Counted from the first letter of the stretch, positions 25,261 through 35,410 are shown. The stretch: DNA of 50,919 bases from Acidobacteriota bacterium (GCA_016191015.1 JACPPM010000217.1:1-50919); one strand, 5' to 3'. Numbers and translations are program-made. The notes: a model not told the origin generated them from the letters alone.

Positions 25261-28200
25261 GCTTCCTTCGAGCCTCCACCTCGGCGCCCGGTTCGGAAAG
25301 GGGCCTCCACTGCGACCTGCGTGCCCCCATCGGGGCTGCTGGTGATCTCGAGGCGGCCGCCCACCAGCCGGGCCCGCTCCCGCATTCCCCGGAGCCCGAA
25401 TCGGGCGCTGCCGGCCATCCCGTCGCTCTCCGGATCGAAGCCCGTGCCGTCGTCCCGCACCGCCAGCCTGACGCCACCCTCCGCGAAAGCCAGCTCCACC
25501 ACGACACATCGCGCTCCCGCATGATGCACTGCGTTGTGGAGAGCTTCCTGAGCGATTCGAGCGAGTTGATGGGCCAGTGCGAAGGGCACTGCCCTCACGC
25601 TCCCGAGAACCAACATCCGGATGGCGACGTCCCCCGCGCCGTTGTGAGCGCGATTCTCCGCCTCGGATAGCATCTCCGGCAAATCCCCCTCCGCGCCGTC
25701 ACTCCGGCGAAGATCCCAGATGACCTGCCGGACTTCATCGAGGCTCTGTTGAATCGATGTCCGCGCTCGGTCGATCACCGCCTTCACGATCGCCGGATCG
25801 CTAGCTGCGTGATCGCCGATGGAGTCGAAATGGAGTCGAATGCCTGCGAGGTCCTGGGCCAGTGTGTCGTGCAGATCGCGAGCGATCCGCATTCGCTCCT
25901 CCAGCACCACTGTCCTGGCACGGAGCTGCCGCGTCCGGAGGCGGTGGAGCCACGCCATCGTTGCGAGGAGAGCCGTGCCGCTCAGCAGGTAGAACCAAGC
26001 GGTTTGGTAGAAGTACGGACGCACAGCGAACTTGATCGACACCTCAACCGGCTCCCTCGTCTCGCCGAGCGAGGCGCGAACCGAAAACGTATGGCGTCCC
26101 GACGGGATGTTCGCGTAGAAGGCCGCGCGTCTCGCGCCGGCGTCGATCCATCCCCCATCGACACCCGCCAGCCGGTACTGAAACCGGACCTTGTCGGGGG
26201 CCAGCAAGGTCGGAGCCGTGTACCGCAGCTCGACGTTCCGCATGTGAGGGGAAAGCACGATTTCCTGCCTGAGATCGACCGCCCTACCGGCCGCGATTAG
26301 AGCGACGATCTGCGGCGACAGGACCGCCGTGTTTCCCCACACTCCAGCCGGGTCGACTCGCGCCACACCTCGCCTGGTCGGAAACCAGAGCAGTCCGCGA
26401 GCGTCGCGCCACGCGGGCGGCTGGAAGCCGCCGGTGCACTCGGCAGTTCTCATTCCGTCCCCGCGGCCGAACTCCGTACAGCTCACGGATCCAGCCTCCC
26501 CTCGCGCGACGCGTTCGAGATCGCGTTTGCTCACGCGAACGAGGCCATGGAGGCTGCTGAGCCAGAGGTGCCCGCCGTCATCCTCGATGATGCCAAAGAT
26601 CTCATCAGACGGTAAACCGTTCTCCTTGGAGACGCTTGTCAACGTGCCGTCCCGCCATCGACTCAACCCGGATTCGGTGCCGATCCAGAGTGTCCCTTCG
26701 CCGTCCTCGTAGAAGCAGAACACGGCGTCATCTGCCAGACCATCGGCGGTCGTGTAGACGATCTGGCCGCGGTCAGTGTATCGCAGGAGTCCCGCGCTTC
26801 TGGTACCCGCCCACACCGATCGAGTGCTGCTTTGATAATGGAGCGCGGGGACGGCCGCGGACGTCTCCGGACCGCAGCGAACGAATCGGCGACCGGTGCT
26901 TCGGCACACGCCGTCACCGGTGCCGACCCAGAGCTCCCCACCCGGTCCCTCGCACATCGAGAGCACGAGATCGCTGGTGAGTCCGTCCCGCGTGGTAAAT
27001 GACCGGACGGCGTGCCCGTCCTTGAAGAGACACAGCCCCCGACCTCGCGTCCCCACCCAGATCCCCCCGCCCGCTGCGGGGCAGAGTGACAGAATCGAGT
27101 CGCTCGGAAGTCCGCTGCGGACCGTGAAGCTCTCCACAGCGCCGTCCTGCACCCTGTTGAGTCCTCCATAGGTCCCGATCCACACCGCCCCCTCGGAATC
27201 CCCGCAGACTGGCATCACGACATCGTGGCTCAGACCCTCGCTCTCCCCGTACACCGTGACAAACCCATCGCTCAGCCGGCTCAACTCGCCACCAAGCGTC
27301 CCCGTCCAGAGACTGCCATCCACGTCCTCGTAAAGGGTCATGACCATATCGTTGGACGTCCCTTCGGCCGTATTCCAGCGGGCGAAGCGATTCCGGTAGA
27401 ATCTGCTGAGCCCCCGATGAGTCCCGACCCAGACACTCCCCTGACGATCGATCCGGATGGCGCCGATCACATCATGAGGGAGCCCATCGGCCGATGTGTA
27501 GGTCGCGACTCTCCCGTCCTTGAGGCGGCGAAGTCCGCTGGTCGTACCGACCCAGAGAGCACCTTCCCCATCCTCGGAGATCGCCGTGATCTCCTGTTGG
27601 GGCGCGAAGCCACCCACGGGCATGGGCGTGAATCTGTCTTCGCGCAGTCGTCCCAGCCGGCCGCCGGCAGTGGCAACCCAGCAACTGCCGTCTCGGGAAG
27701 GACAGATTGCCAGCACGGTGTCGCCGGCAAGCTCACTACAGGGGCGTCGCGTGGCGACCCGGCCGTTATCGAGCTCGCAAACCCCATGATCCGTCCCCAC
27801 CCACATTCGGCCACCACCCGTCGCGCTCAAGCTCGTGATGCGATTGCTGGGCAGCCCGTCCTTTGTCGACAGACTCGTGAATCGGCCGTGCTGGTATCGG
27901 ATCAGCCCACCTCCGCGGGTCCCGCACCAAAGGGAGCCGTCCGAGGACGCCTCCAAGACGTCGATCTCGTCGTCGATGAGCGCCGGGGAATCGGCCGAGC
28001 TGAACACTGTGAACTGCTGCCCGTCGAATCGTGCCAGGCCCGAGCCCGTGCCGACCCACAGGTAGCCGTCTTGCGTCTGCACGATAGAGAGGATCGGCTC
28101 CCGCGGAAGACCGTCTTCCGCACGCCATTGAGAATGTCGGTATTGCGTGAAGGCCCGAGCAGGATCGAGAGCCATGGCTGGTGGAAGACCTCCATCGAAT

Positions 28201-28280
28201 CTCAAAAGCGCCATGGCACACGACGCCATCACGATTCCACGCCGAGACCATCCTCTTGCCTTTGACGCCCACGGAGGCAT
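25257..28280 (-). CDS. Two-component propeller sensor histidine kinase
   Basis: 1007 residues. A signal-like N terminus is followed by about 13-14 two-component-propeller repeats of the type GLPSDxIxSLxxxxxGxLWVGT (about 50-640), forming two seven-bladed periplasmic propellers, then a Y_Y_Y domain (about 660-740) and one transmembrane helix (FYLLSGTALLATMAWL). The cytoplasmic part has the HisKA_3 motif RIARDLHDTLAQDLAGI (His804) and an HATPase domain (DDGTGFDPESDGMAGSARFG). This plan is common in Bacteroidota and Acidobacteriota sensors of polysaccharides or other extracellular ligands. It is the first gene of the pair with the NarL-type regulator. The ligand is unknown. Confidence 0.94.
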   Translation of the reverse strand: MPPWASKARGWSRRGIVMASCAMALLRFDGGLPPAMALDPARAFTQYRHSQWRAEDGLPREPILSIVQTQDGYLWVGTGSGLARFDGQQFTVFSSADSPALIDDEIDVLEASSDGSLWCGTRGGGLIRYQHGRFTSLSTKDGLPSNRITSLSATGGGRMWVGTDHGVCELDNGRVATRRPCSELAGDTVLAICPSRDGSCWVATAGGRLGRLREDRFTPMPVGGFAPQQEITAISEDGEGALWVGTTSGLRRLKDGRVATYTSADGLPHDVIGAIRIDRQGSVWVGTHRGLSRFYRNRFARWNTAEGTSNDMVMTLYEDVDGSLWTGTLGGELSRLSDGFVTVYGESEGLSHDVVMPVCGDSEGAVWIGTYGGLNRVQDGAVESFTVRSGLPSDSILSLCPAAGGGIWVGTRGRGLCLFKDGHAVRSFTTRDGLTSDLVLSMCEGPGGELWVGTGDGVCRSTGRRFVRCGPETSAAVPALHYQSSTRSVWAGTRSAGLLRYTDRGQIVYTTADGLADDAVFCFYEDGEGTLWIGTESGLSRWRDGTLTSVSKENGLPSDEIFGIIEDDGGHLWLSSLHGLVRVSKRDLERVARGEAGSVSCTEFGRGDGMRTAECTGGFQPPAWRDARGLLWFPTRRGVARVDPAGVWGNTAVLSPQIVALIAAGRAVDLRQEIVLSPHMRNVELRYTAPTLLAPDKVRFQYRLAGVDGGWIDAGARRAAFYANIPSGRHTFSVRASLGETREPVEVSIKFAVRPYFYQTAWFYLLSGTALLATMAWLHRLRTRQLRARTVVLEERMRIARDLHDTLAQDLAGIRLHFDSIGDHAASDPAIVKAVIDRARTSIQQSLDEVRQVIWDLRRSDGAEGDLPEMLSEAENRAHNGAGDVAIRMLVLGSVRAVPFALAHQLARIAQEALHNAVHHAGARCVVVELAFAEGGVRLAVRDDGTGFDPESDGMAGSARFGLRGMRERARLVGGRLEITSSPDGGTQVAVEAPFRTGRRGGGSKEA

Positions 28281-28401
28281 GTTACAGGGCTCACCTGCCG
28301 GTCATCTATCACAGCGACGAGTCGGGCCGGAATGGGAGTCTACTCGGGGAGGGGCCGCACGGTCAACAAGCGCCCGCGAGTCGCCGGCCGGTCTTCCGCT
28401 G

Positions 28402-30075
28402 CTAAAACGATCCTCGCAGCTCCCATCCCTTCCTGTGTCCGGTATGACAGCCGAAGCAGAGACCCCAGAAGTGGTACATGGGTCCAACGGAGTGACACGT
28501 TCTGCAGAAATCGGTCATCGTGTCGTCAGTCGGATCCTGGCGAACCTTCGTCACGTAGCTGCTTGTTGGAGCGATGTAAGGGGTCTGAGGCCAGAGCCAG
28601 CGCCCGATGCCGTCCTCGGAGCCGTTGTCGTACTGTTGGTATTCGGAGGAGATCACGTTTCGCAGCGCGTAGACGTTGCCGTTCCATGAGCGATCGGTGT
28701 AAGTGGATCCGTGTGGATCGTGGCATACGTCGCACGCAAGGGAGATGCCACCTGGCGGCACAGCGGTCCGGCCGTCGACTCCGAGCGGGATCTGTCGATC
28801 ACCCGGGGTGGACAGATAGCCGTAGGCGGAGGGAGAGCTCGGGCCGACCCCCCTCATCGTGGCTCCGCCGTGCACTTTCGCATTCCCGTTGGACCAAGCG
28901 TTACCTGTCTCGGTCATCCAGCCACGCGCGTCGAGCATGCTGGGAGGCTGGGTCACCCCCTGTGGAGTCGATTGGTGGTCGTGGCAGGCGAGGCAGAAGG
29001 CGACCTTCTCACCGACAGTGGAGTAGGCCATGGTCTGGGTGAGGTCATCCGGGTTGGCCAGCGTGGTGGCTTGGCTGGATAAGTGGGCGTTGTGGCAGCT
29101 CGTGCACTCGACCTTCCCGCCGCTCCGCGCCTGATCTGAGCTCGAGAGGTCATGGTGCGTGTTGGGCTTGGTGTACCCCCGGAGCTGACTCCCGGGCATC
29201 CGTGAGCTGGTGGCTGTTCCTCCGAAGGATGCCGCAATATTCGGCGGTTGATTGCCGCTGCCGAAGGGGTTCATCGGAGTGCTGGATCGCCTGGCCCCGT
29301 CGGAGTCGTGACAGTTCATGCAGAAATCGGAGAGGTCGGGATCAGAGCTGAGGTCACTGACGGTGGCGAATCTGTAGTTCGAGCCCCCGTCCGGGTCATA
29401 GAGATCCACGTATCCGTCGCGGTGTGTCGTCTGGTCGTGACAGACCGTGCAGTCCGCATCGCTCACCCCGCCGGTCGCCGCGGAAAGATGGGCGTGGTTA
29501 TCCGCGATGTGGGAAAACTCCGATCCGGCGGCGCGCCGAGAACCTTGAGGTGTGTTGTGACAGTCCAGGCAGCTTCCTCCGACGGGCTTGAACCCGTCGC
29601 TGTGGGGATGGCACGTAGTGCAATACTGGCCCGTGTGACCATGATCGTACCGCTGACCGCCGTCCTTCCGGTAGTAGGCTGTCCTGGTGTGACAGACCTC
29701 GCAGATCCCGTTCCAGGGCGATGCGTTGGCGGCATACCCCTGCGGCTTCGCGCTGAAATCGACAGTGGTGGTTGCGGTCGAGTACAGCAGCTTCTGACGG
29801 ATCATCGAAAGATTGGAGCCGGTTGAGGTGCCGTGGAGGTCGTGGCATGTGTAACAGTCGGTTTTCCACGTGCCGTAAGTCGCGCTCGTTGTTCTGCTGG
29901 AGTGGGGTCGATACAGGCGGCCCGCTGCCAGTGCCTTTACGTGTCTCTCAGTACGGATGTCTGGGGCGGACGATTTCCGACTGCCCTCATCAGGTGCATC
30001 CGGGCTATCAGCATACGACGGCCGTCCCTGACAAAGGGCCGAAATGATTGCGAGGAGAATGATCATTGCAGACAT
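28402..30075 (-). CDS. Multihaem cytochrome c, 11 CxxCH motifs
   Basis: 557 residues with a signal peptide (SAMIILLAIISALCQGRPSYA) and 11 CxxCH haem sites: CYTCH, CEVCH, CTTCH, CLDCH, CTVCH, CMNCH, CTSCH, CLACH, CDVCH, CRTCH and CFGCH. Many additional His residues could be distal ligands. The spacing resembles the doubled-CXXCH/cytochrome c3-like families. It is exported and matured in the periplasm, where it would carry electrons; no terminal reductase or porin partner is encoded next to it. A tetrahaem protein lies at 31933-32700, also on the minus strand. Exact electron donor and acceptor are unknown. Confidence 0.93.
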   Translation of the reverse strand: MSAMIILLAIISALCQGRPSYADSPDAPDEGSRKSSAPDIRTERHVKALAAGRLYRPHSSRTTSATYGTWKTDCYTCHDLHGTSTGSNLSMIRQKLLYSTATTTVDFSAKPQGYAANASPWNGICEVCHTRTAYYRKDGGQRYDHGHTGQYCTTCHPHSDGFKPVGGSCLDCHNTPQGSRRAAGSEFSHIADNHAHLSAATGGVSDADCTVCHDQTTHRDGYVDLYDPDGGSNYRFATVSDLSSDPDLSDFCMNCHDSDGARRSSTPMNPFGSGNQPPNIAASFGGTATSSRMPGSQLRGYTKPNTHHDLSSSDQARSGGKVECTSCHNAHLSSQATTLANPDDLTQTMAYSTVGEKVAFCLACHDHQSTPQGVTQPPSMLDARGWMTETGNAWSNGNAKVHGGATMRGVGPSSPSAYGYLSTPGDRQIPLGVDGRTAVPPGGISLACDVCHDPHGSTYTDRSWNGNVYALRNVISSEYQQYDNGSEDGIGRWLWPQTPYIAPTSSYVTKVRQDPTDDTMTDFCRTCHSVGPMYHFWGLCFGCHTGHRKGWELRGSF

Positions 30076-30085
30076 GGAGTACTCC

Positions 30086-30322
30086 TAACGCGGCGGAGCC
30101 GCAACCAAACAGGCAAGACCCAGGCACGCTGCAAGACCCTTCCGAGCACCTCTCAGGAAAGCAGGAAGTTAGGAAGGGGTCTGTTCGATGCCACCCTGAG
30201 CTCCGGAGATGACTGCTCCATTCCTGCATTCCTCCCTTCCTGCTTTCCTGAGAGGGGTTCGGAGGATCTCACCCACTCGAATGTTTTGCCATTTCGTGTA
30301 GGCACGACTTCTTGGACACTAA
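30086..30322. repeat. AGGAAAGCAGG element, full copy 1
   Basis: About 240 bp, starting TAACGCGGCGGAGCCGCAAC and ending ACTTCTTGGACACT. Inside, CCTCTCAGGAAAGCAGGAAG (30149-30168) is a perfect 20-bp inverted repeat of 30236-30255, and the arms extend imperfectly to about 35 bp. The loop (GTCTGTTCGATGCCACCCTG and onward) is conserved with the copy at 50676. It lies between divergent genes; the rest of the gap (30323-30731) has no gene or clear repeat, only a ribosome-binding site (GGAGGG) before 30732. Confidence 0.88.
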
Positions 30323-30731
30323 GCATGACTTCCGAATGCCGCGTGCCGCGCCCGAGATCGCACGTAGACCCGGAGCTGAGTGTCCGACGGCGTGGTGCGG
30401 CCTCTTCAAGAATGACCGGGAAAGAAATCTCAGATCCGTCAGCATGCGTCGGAGAGAATGAGCTTTTGCGCCCACGTGCGCAACGCCCGTTTGCCCGTCG
30501 GTCCGCCGGGCCAAATGGCCGGGTGAGAGATCGCCCCACAGGGCCTTGCCGAGCGGCGCGACGTCACAGATAATGACTCGTCGCGGGATCTCTGGAGTGG
30601 TGGAAAGGGGTCGATGCGTTACGGGTCAGCGTTGCTCCGGCCGGTCGTTCCCAGCGACCCGAGGCAGTCCATAGCTCAGAGGGTCTCTCGCGGGCCAGCC
30701 TTCGTGAGAGCCGCAATGGAGGGTAGCGCTG

Positions 30732-31652
30732 ATGAGTAGCAGGATTGGCAATTACACGCGCACGGACTCGGATTTCGTCAGCCGCGGAACCCGGTGTGCA
30801 GGCTGGCTGTACATTCCAGACGGGGTGGCGGCGCCACCCGCGGTCATCATGGCGCACGGGTTCGGTGCGGAACGCACGTTCCGGCTGCCTGCGTATGCGG
30901 CGAGACTTGCGGAAGCGGGGTATGCCGTTTTTCTCTTCGACTACCGATGTTTCGGCGCCAGCGATGGCCGGCCGAGGCAGCTTGTGTCCCCGTCCCGCCA
31001 TGTTCAGGACTGGTTGGCCGCGATCGATCATGTGCGCGCTCTGCGCGAGGTGGATGGCGAGAGGATTGCGTTGTGGGGGACCTCGTTCAGCGGGGGGCAC
31101 GTGATCGCTGCCGCGGCGAAGGGTGCACCCGTCAGAGCTATCGTAGCCCAGGTCCCATACGTCGACCCGTTTTCCACGTTTTCACGCCTTGGCCTCACTC
31201 ACATCCTCCGCAGCTTGATTGCCGCGTTGAGAGACGCGGTGCGGCTCCTCACCTCCCGTCCTCCCTACTACGTCCCCATTGTGGGCGAGCCGGGGACACT
31301 GGCGTGCATGAATACCCCCGACAGCAAACCGGGCTACCTCGCCCTCGTTCCGCCCGATTCATCCTGGAAGAACGAATGCCCGGCCAGGATCCTCTTCACA
31401 GTTTCATTCTATCGCCCCCTGGGACTGTCTGCCCGCGTCAAGTGCCCGGCGCTGCTGATGGCGGCGGAAAAGGACTCGTTGATATCGCTGGAGGCCGTAG
31501 AACGAACCGCCGCGAGGATCCAGGGCGCCGTGATCGTGCGCCTGCCGGTAGGGCACTTTGACGTCTACTGGGGCGGTGCTTTCGAGGACACGATCAGGAT
31601 CGGGTCGGATTTCCTGAAGGCGCAGATGAGGGCAGGAATGATCATGGTGTGA
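30732..31652 (+). CDS. Alpha/beta hydrolase
   Basis: 306 residues of the alpha/beta hydrolase superfamily. HGFGAERTFRL forms the oxyanion region and WGTSFSGGH holds the nucleophile Ser; the acid is probably in LLMAAEKDSLIS and the His in LPVGHFDVYWG. The first part (SRGTRCAGWLYIPDGV) and the FDYRCFGASDGRPRQLV strand are typical of a serine esterase or dipeptidyl-peptidase-like subgroup. No signal peptide is seen, so it is probably cytoplasmic. GGAGGG stands before the ATG. It lies between the two cytochrome genes but on the opposite strand, so it is not in their transcription units. Confidence 0.93.
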   Translation: MSSRIGNYTRTDSDFVSRGTRCAGWLYIPDGVAAPPAVIMAHGFGAERTFRLPAYAARLAEAGYAVFLFDYRCFGASDGRPRQLVSPSRHVQDWLAAIDHVRALREVDGERIALWGTSFSGGHVIAAAAKGAPVRAIVAQVPYVDPFSTFSRLGLTHILRSLIAALRDAVRLLTSRPPYYVPIVGEPGTLACMNTPDSKPGYLALVPPDSSWKNECPARILFTVSFYRPLGLSARVKCPALLMAAEKDSLISLEAVERTAARIQGAVIVRLPVGHFDVYWGGAFEDTIRIGSDFLKAQMRAGMIMV

Positions 31653-31714
31653 TCCGATTGTGTGGTGGTGGCCGTGGAGCCGGGTATCGTGCGCCCGTGC
31701 CACGTCACGAGCTC

Positions 31715-31930
31715 GTCTCTGGTTGGGACATTGCGCGCTGGCGGCCGAACGATCTCTCGGCGGGAGCTCAACGGAGTTCTCGGGAACAATGAACGGATTG
31801 TAGGATGCGTCTCCGGCCGCCTATGTGCAGGCATTCGAAGAAACGATGTTACTTGATCGATGGATCGGGAGAACGCAGCTCCTGCCGCGCAGCCACGCCG
31901 AGCTCGCACCCCCTACCGCAGGACCAAGTG
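31715..31930 (+). pseudogene. Decayed copy of the unknown gene at 49711-49962
   Basis: The DNA from GGGACATTGCGCGCTGGC onward aligns with 49770-49930 (GAGGACATCACCCGCTGGC onward), sharing CGATCTCTCGG and GGGAGCTC exactly. The reading frame is broken: one frame carries the first part, and another carries AAYVQAFEETMLLDRWI, which matches VYMQATDETLSMLKWL of the other copy. It has no start codon or ribosome-binding site. The protein family is not recognised. Confidence 0.6.
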
Positions 31931-31932
31931 GC

Positions 31933-32700
31933 CTATTTGACGTGGCACGTCAGGCACAGGTCGCTGTTCGTATTGGGCTTTCGCAAGAAGTAGAGGTACT
32001 GGTTGTTGTGGGCCTCGTGGCAACTGATGCACTCCACCGTTGCATCATCGAGCGTCATGTCCGGCCTCCCCGCCAAGGGCAGGTATCCTGTTGGTGACGG
32101 CACGACGAACTTGCAGACACCGGTCTGCTCGACCGGTTGGACAAGCTCGGCCGGGGTCGCCGACCGGGCCTCTTCGTAGATGATCGTGATCGGGTGGTGA
32201 ATCCGAAGATCCGTGCCTATAAGCGGTGGGCCGCCGGCAATCAGGTTGTTGACTCCGGGAGCGGCGTTTCCGTACGTGGCAGTCGCCGTCGTCTGCACGT
32301 CGAACGAGATTGCGGGACCGAATGCTTGCCCGTCGAAATTGATGAGGGTGTCAATCGCAATGCTCCCGTCATGACAGCTCAGACATGCTCCGGAAATGTT
32401 TCTCTGCGTCCGAGGGACCGGCCACTGTGAGGCATCCATTGTGGAGCTGCTGTAGAGCTGATAGGCGGAGGTCGTGTTGTTGCGGTTCCATAGCGGCTTC
32501 GGATAGTTGCCGCCGTGCGGTGTGTGGCAGAAGATGCAGGTCTGCGCTGCCATGAGGGGATCGGTGTTTCGGATCGCCGAACCTGCGCTGAGATCGTGCG
32601 GCCCGGTCGCGATCACCGACGAGTTTCTGGCAGCGGAGGCGATCGACGCCACGAGAAAGAATGAACCGACTAGCAGAAAGAGACGCCGCTTCACAGTCAC
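31933..32700 (-). CDS. Tetrahaem cytochrome c-like protein
   Basis: About 255 residues from a GTG at 32700, which has GAGG a few bases upstream and leads straight into a signal peptide (VKRRLFLLVGSFFLVASIASAA). In-frame ATGs at 32742 and 32772 lack such a site. Four CxxCH motifs are present (CIFCH, CLSCH, CISCH, CLTCH), with TPHGGNYPKPLWNRNN and ECISCHEAHNNQYLYFLRKPN typical of doubled-CXXCH proteins. It should be a periplasmic electron-transfer protein. The 11-haem cytochrome gene lies on the same strand about 1.9 kb away, past the oppositely oriented hydrolase gene. Confidence 0.9.
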   Translation of the reverse strand: MTVKRRLFLLVGSFFLVASIASAARNSSVIATGPHDLSAGSAIRNTDPLMAAQTCIFCHTPHGGNYPKPLWNRNNTTSAYQLYSSSTMDASQWPVPRTQRNISGACLSCHDGSIAIDTLINFDGQAFGPAISFDVQTTATATYGNAAPGVNNLIAGGPPLIGTDLRIHHPITIIYEEARSATPAELVQPVEQTGVCKFVVPSPTGYLPLAGRPDMTLDDATVECISCHEAHNNQYLYFLRKPNTNSDLCLTCHVK

Positions 32701-32911
32701 CGGCGTCCTCGAAATTCCTTTTCTTCGATCTCGGTGAGTCATGGCTAGGTGCCACAGCGGCACCTGCGGCATTCGTGCCAGGCGCCTGAGACATGGGACT
32801 CAACGAGCTATCGGCCGATACCGGGAGGCGCTGAGTCAGATGACCCAGAGACGGGCCACAATTCCGGGTGAAGACACCCACCGTTCGGATCCAGACCGCT
32901 GGGCTTCTGGT

Positions 32912-35410
32912 CTATGATTTCAACTCGAACTGCACCATGTTGCTGGTCTTGCCGTTCACCACCACGTACACATCGACAGTCCCCGAGATGCCTCGCGGGA
33001 TCTTGAGCCTGATCAAGGTGTCTTTGAGCTTGAGGATACGTTTGACCGCCTTCGTGCCGAAGAACACCGCGATCTTCTTCCGGTCGATCCCGAATCCATC
33101 ACCGCGGATTGTGGCGATCGAGCCTGCCTTGGCGGTCTTGGCCGTGATGGAGGTAATCGTCGGGCAATCCGTGCAGCCGCCGCCAGAGTAGGGCTCCTGA
33201 GAAATTGTGAATGAGCTCCCCGCGACCGCCACTGTGCCGCTCCTGGCCTCGCCGGCGTTGGACTCGACGTTGATCGCCACACTGCCATCGCCGACGCCAT
33301 TCGCGGGAGACACACCGATCCAGTCAACCGAGCTGGCTGCCGTCCAAAGGCAGCCCGCGGAGGCTCTCACGGTCGAGCTCGTGCTCCCGCCTTCCCAGGC
33401 GAACGAGTTCGTGGGGTCCGTCGCGCTGTAGTTACAGCTCTGTCCGCTTTGCGAGATCGAAAATGTGTACGTCTCTTCCATTTGATTGGGAGGGGAGTGT
33501 AGATCCGAGGCTCTGACGGTCACCTCCACTATTTGCCCGGCTTGAAAATCCGCCGGCGCATCGTAGAGGAGAACATAGTCGGAGGCAGTGCCGGTGAGGC
33601 TGGGGGCTGCCTGAGCTCCATCCACGTGCATCGCGATCTTCGTGCTGTCCACACCGTCGCCGCCGTCTTCGATGTGGAGACTGATGCTGGCATTCACGGG
33701 AACATTCACCGCATTCTTGTCCGGGTTGTGACTGGAGCTGACTGGTGGAGTGGTGTCGCCTCCTCCACCGCAAAGGTAGGTGACTCCATCGAAACGATCT
33801 TTGGCGGGCAACGAGGTCACCGTGCCCGTCAAAGGATCAACCGACGGCCACGGCCTGCATTCGAAGAAGGCAGGCTTGTTCGTCAAATAGAGGGAATCCG
33901 GCAGGTTGTGGTCTGAGATACTCGCGTCCCACAGTATCTGTCGGTTGTAGTTGTCGAAGTTGCCGTGCCGAAGGGCTGTGGCCTTGGCTTGAGGATCGAG
34001 CGGGCCTCCTTCAGTTGATTGATTCCTGCGTCCCCAAACGTATATGTGCCTTCTCGAAGGGTCGGGCGGATCGGGGGCATCGTAATCGTCCCATGTCACC
34101 TTGCTGTCGCCCAGGACGTTCCCCAAAACGTTGTGGTACCGGTTGTGGCTCTCAACGTCGATGCATCGCCGTGCAGATGTAGTCCCCGGATATGTCGAGT
34201 CTCCCACCGCATAGTTACGGAACGCGGTATCATGTGCCCCACTGCAATGAGTGTCATCCATGGAAATCTGCTCGACATAATTCCCCTCAAAAAGATTCAT
34301 GTGGGGATGGCCCCCGTGCATGACGATTGCACCGCTCAGCCACCACGGTGAATCGGACGCGTAGGTGTAGGTGGAGTAGTTGTATGCGAAGACGCAGCCG
34401 GATGGCCCCTGGGAAGCAGTCATGGGGTGCCTGAGATGGAAGAACACGTTGTTCTCGACCAGCACGGCGGTCGAAGCCTCGTAGAGCGAGACTCCGTAAC
34501 CCTGACCTCCGCCCCCCTGTCCCCAGGCGTGGTGATAGTAGCTGTCCCTGATTTCGCATCCGAAGGATTGCTCACACTCAACGTGAGCGACCGAGCATCT
34601 GTAGCTTTCGACATTCTTGAGCCAGCCATGAGCAGCGTACAGGAATCTGAAATTGTAGCTCACCGCGTCACCGGCATCATTTGAGACGTACAGGTCTTCG
34701 ACACCGGCCTGTGTCACCATCCCCGGGTGTGAGTTTCCTCCGAGCTTCCGAAGTTCCGGACTGAATGACGACGAATACGAGTGGTACAAAGGCGGATCTA
34801 TCGTCAGGGTGCGCCCGCTGATGCCCGTGATCCTGAATATCTGCCGTAGGTTTCTTGTCCCACTTTCCCTGCTGGTCCAAGTCTCGCCCGTTGTGTTGTA
34901 TACCTCCACGCCGTCGTCGATCTGATCTATGACGGCGTAGTCACCGACCGCATAGCCGGATACATCCGTCACTGTGACGCTTGTCGCGTCCTTGGCGGGA
35001 CTGCCGGAGACGCCGGTCTCATGAGCAGTTCCGTACCAGTTTCCAATGAGAATCGCCGCGGCCGATCCGGACGTGAAGTGGAGCCGGGTGGAGCCGGGGC
35101 CTGCTCCCCGCAGCGCGATTCCGTTCTCGATCGTCAACGAAGAGGTGAGTGTGTAGTCCCCGGCGCTCAGATACACCACCTCCCCAGCCGGACAACTGTC
35201 AATCGCGGCCTGTATGTCGTCTCCCGGTCCGAGCGTCGCGTGGATGGTCGTACGGGTTGGGACGCCCCCCGGTATCCCCGGGCTCCAGCTGATCCTCCGG
35301 TTCGGGGGGATGACCGTGGCCATGACGACGGATGGCAGGAAAAGCATGGTCAAGACCGCCATGTTCCCTCTGGTTCCGAGCCCTATTGCCCTTCCACGCG
35401 GACTTCTCAT
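32912..35410 (-). CDS. Secreted right-handed beta-helix protein with BACON and IPT domains
   Basis: 832 residues. The N terminus is a signal peptide (LTMLFLPSVVMA). A pectate-lyase-like beta-helix (about 55-490) opens with DDIQAAIDSCPAGEVVYLSAGDY and contains stacked units such as NLFEGNYVEQ and ENNVFFHLRHP. Next are an Ig-like module (about 550-660), a BACON domain (about 665-745; CLWTAASSVDWIGVSP, GTVAVAGSSFTISQ) and a C-terminal IPT/TIG domain (about 755-830; PTITSITAKTAKAGSIATIRG). BACON and IPT domains usually bind carbohydrate or act as linkers, so it is probably an extracellular polysaccharide-binding or -cleaving protein. The catalytic residues of pectate lyases cannot be confirmed by eye. 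Confidence 0.88.
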   Translation of the reverse strand: MRSPRGRAIGLGTRGNMAVLTMLFLPSVVMATVIPPNRRISWSPGIPGGVPTRTTIHATLGPGDDIQAAIDSCPAGEVVYLSAGDYTLTSSLTIENGIALRGAGPGSTRLHFTSGSAAAILIGNWYGTAHETGVSGSPAKDATSVTVTDVSGYAVGDYAVIDQIDDGVEVYNTTGETWTSRESGTRNLRQIFRITGISGRTLTIDPPLYHSYSSSFSPELRKLGGNSHPGMVTQAGVEDLYVSNDAGDAVSYNFRFLYAAHGWLKNVESYRCSVAHVECEQSFGCEIRDSYYHHAWGQGGGGQGYGVSLYEASTAVLVENNVFFHLRHPMTASQGPSGCVFAYNYSTYTYASDSPWWLSGAIVMHGGHPHMNLFEGNYVEQISMDDTHCSGAHDTAFRNYAVGDSTYPGTTSARRCIDVESHNRYHNVLGNVLGDSKVTWDDYDAPDPPDPSRRHIYVWGRRNQSTEGGPLDPQAKATALRHGNFDNYNRQILWDASISDHNLPDSLYLTNKPAFFECRPWPSVDPLTGTVTSLPAKDRFDGVTYLCGGGGDTTPPVSSSHNPDKNAVNVPVNASISLHIEDGGDGVDSTKIAMHVDGAQAAPSLTGTASDYVLLYDAPADFQAGQIVEVTVRASDLHSPPNQMEETYTFSISQSGQSCNYSATDPTNSFAWEGGSTSSTVRASAGCLWTAASSVDWIGVSPANGVGDGSVAINVESNAGEARSGTVAVAGSSFTISQEPYSGGGCTDCPTITSITAKTAKAGSIATIRGDGFGIDRKKIAVFFGTKAVKRILKLKDTLIRLKIPRGISGTVDVYVVVNGKTSNMVQFELKS

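Noticed and set aside
28181-28689. Plus-strand ORFs across the start of the propeller kinase and the end of the cytochrome
   Set aside because: They are rich in Arg, Ser and Pro, lack a ribosome-binding site and run antisense to both real genes.
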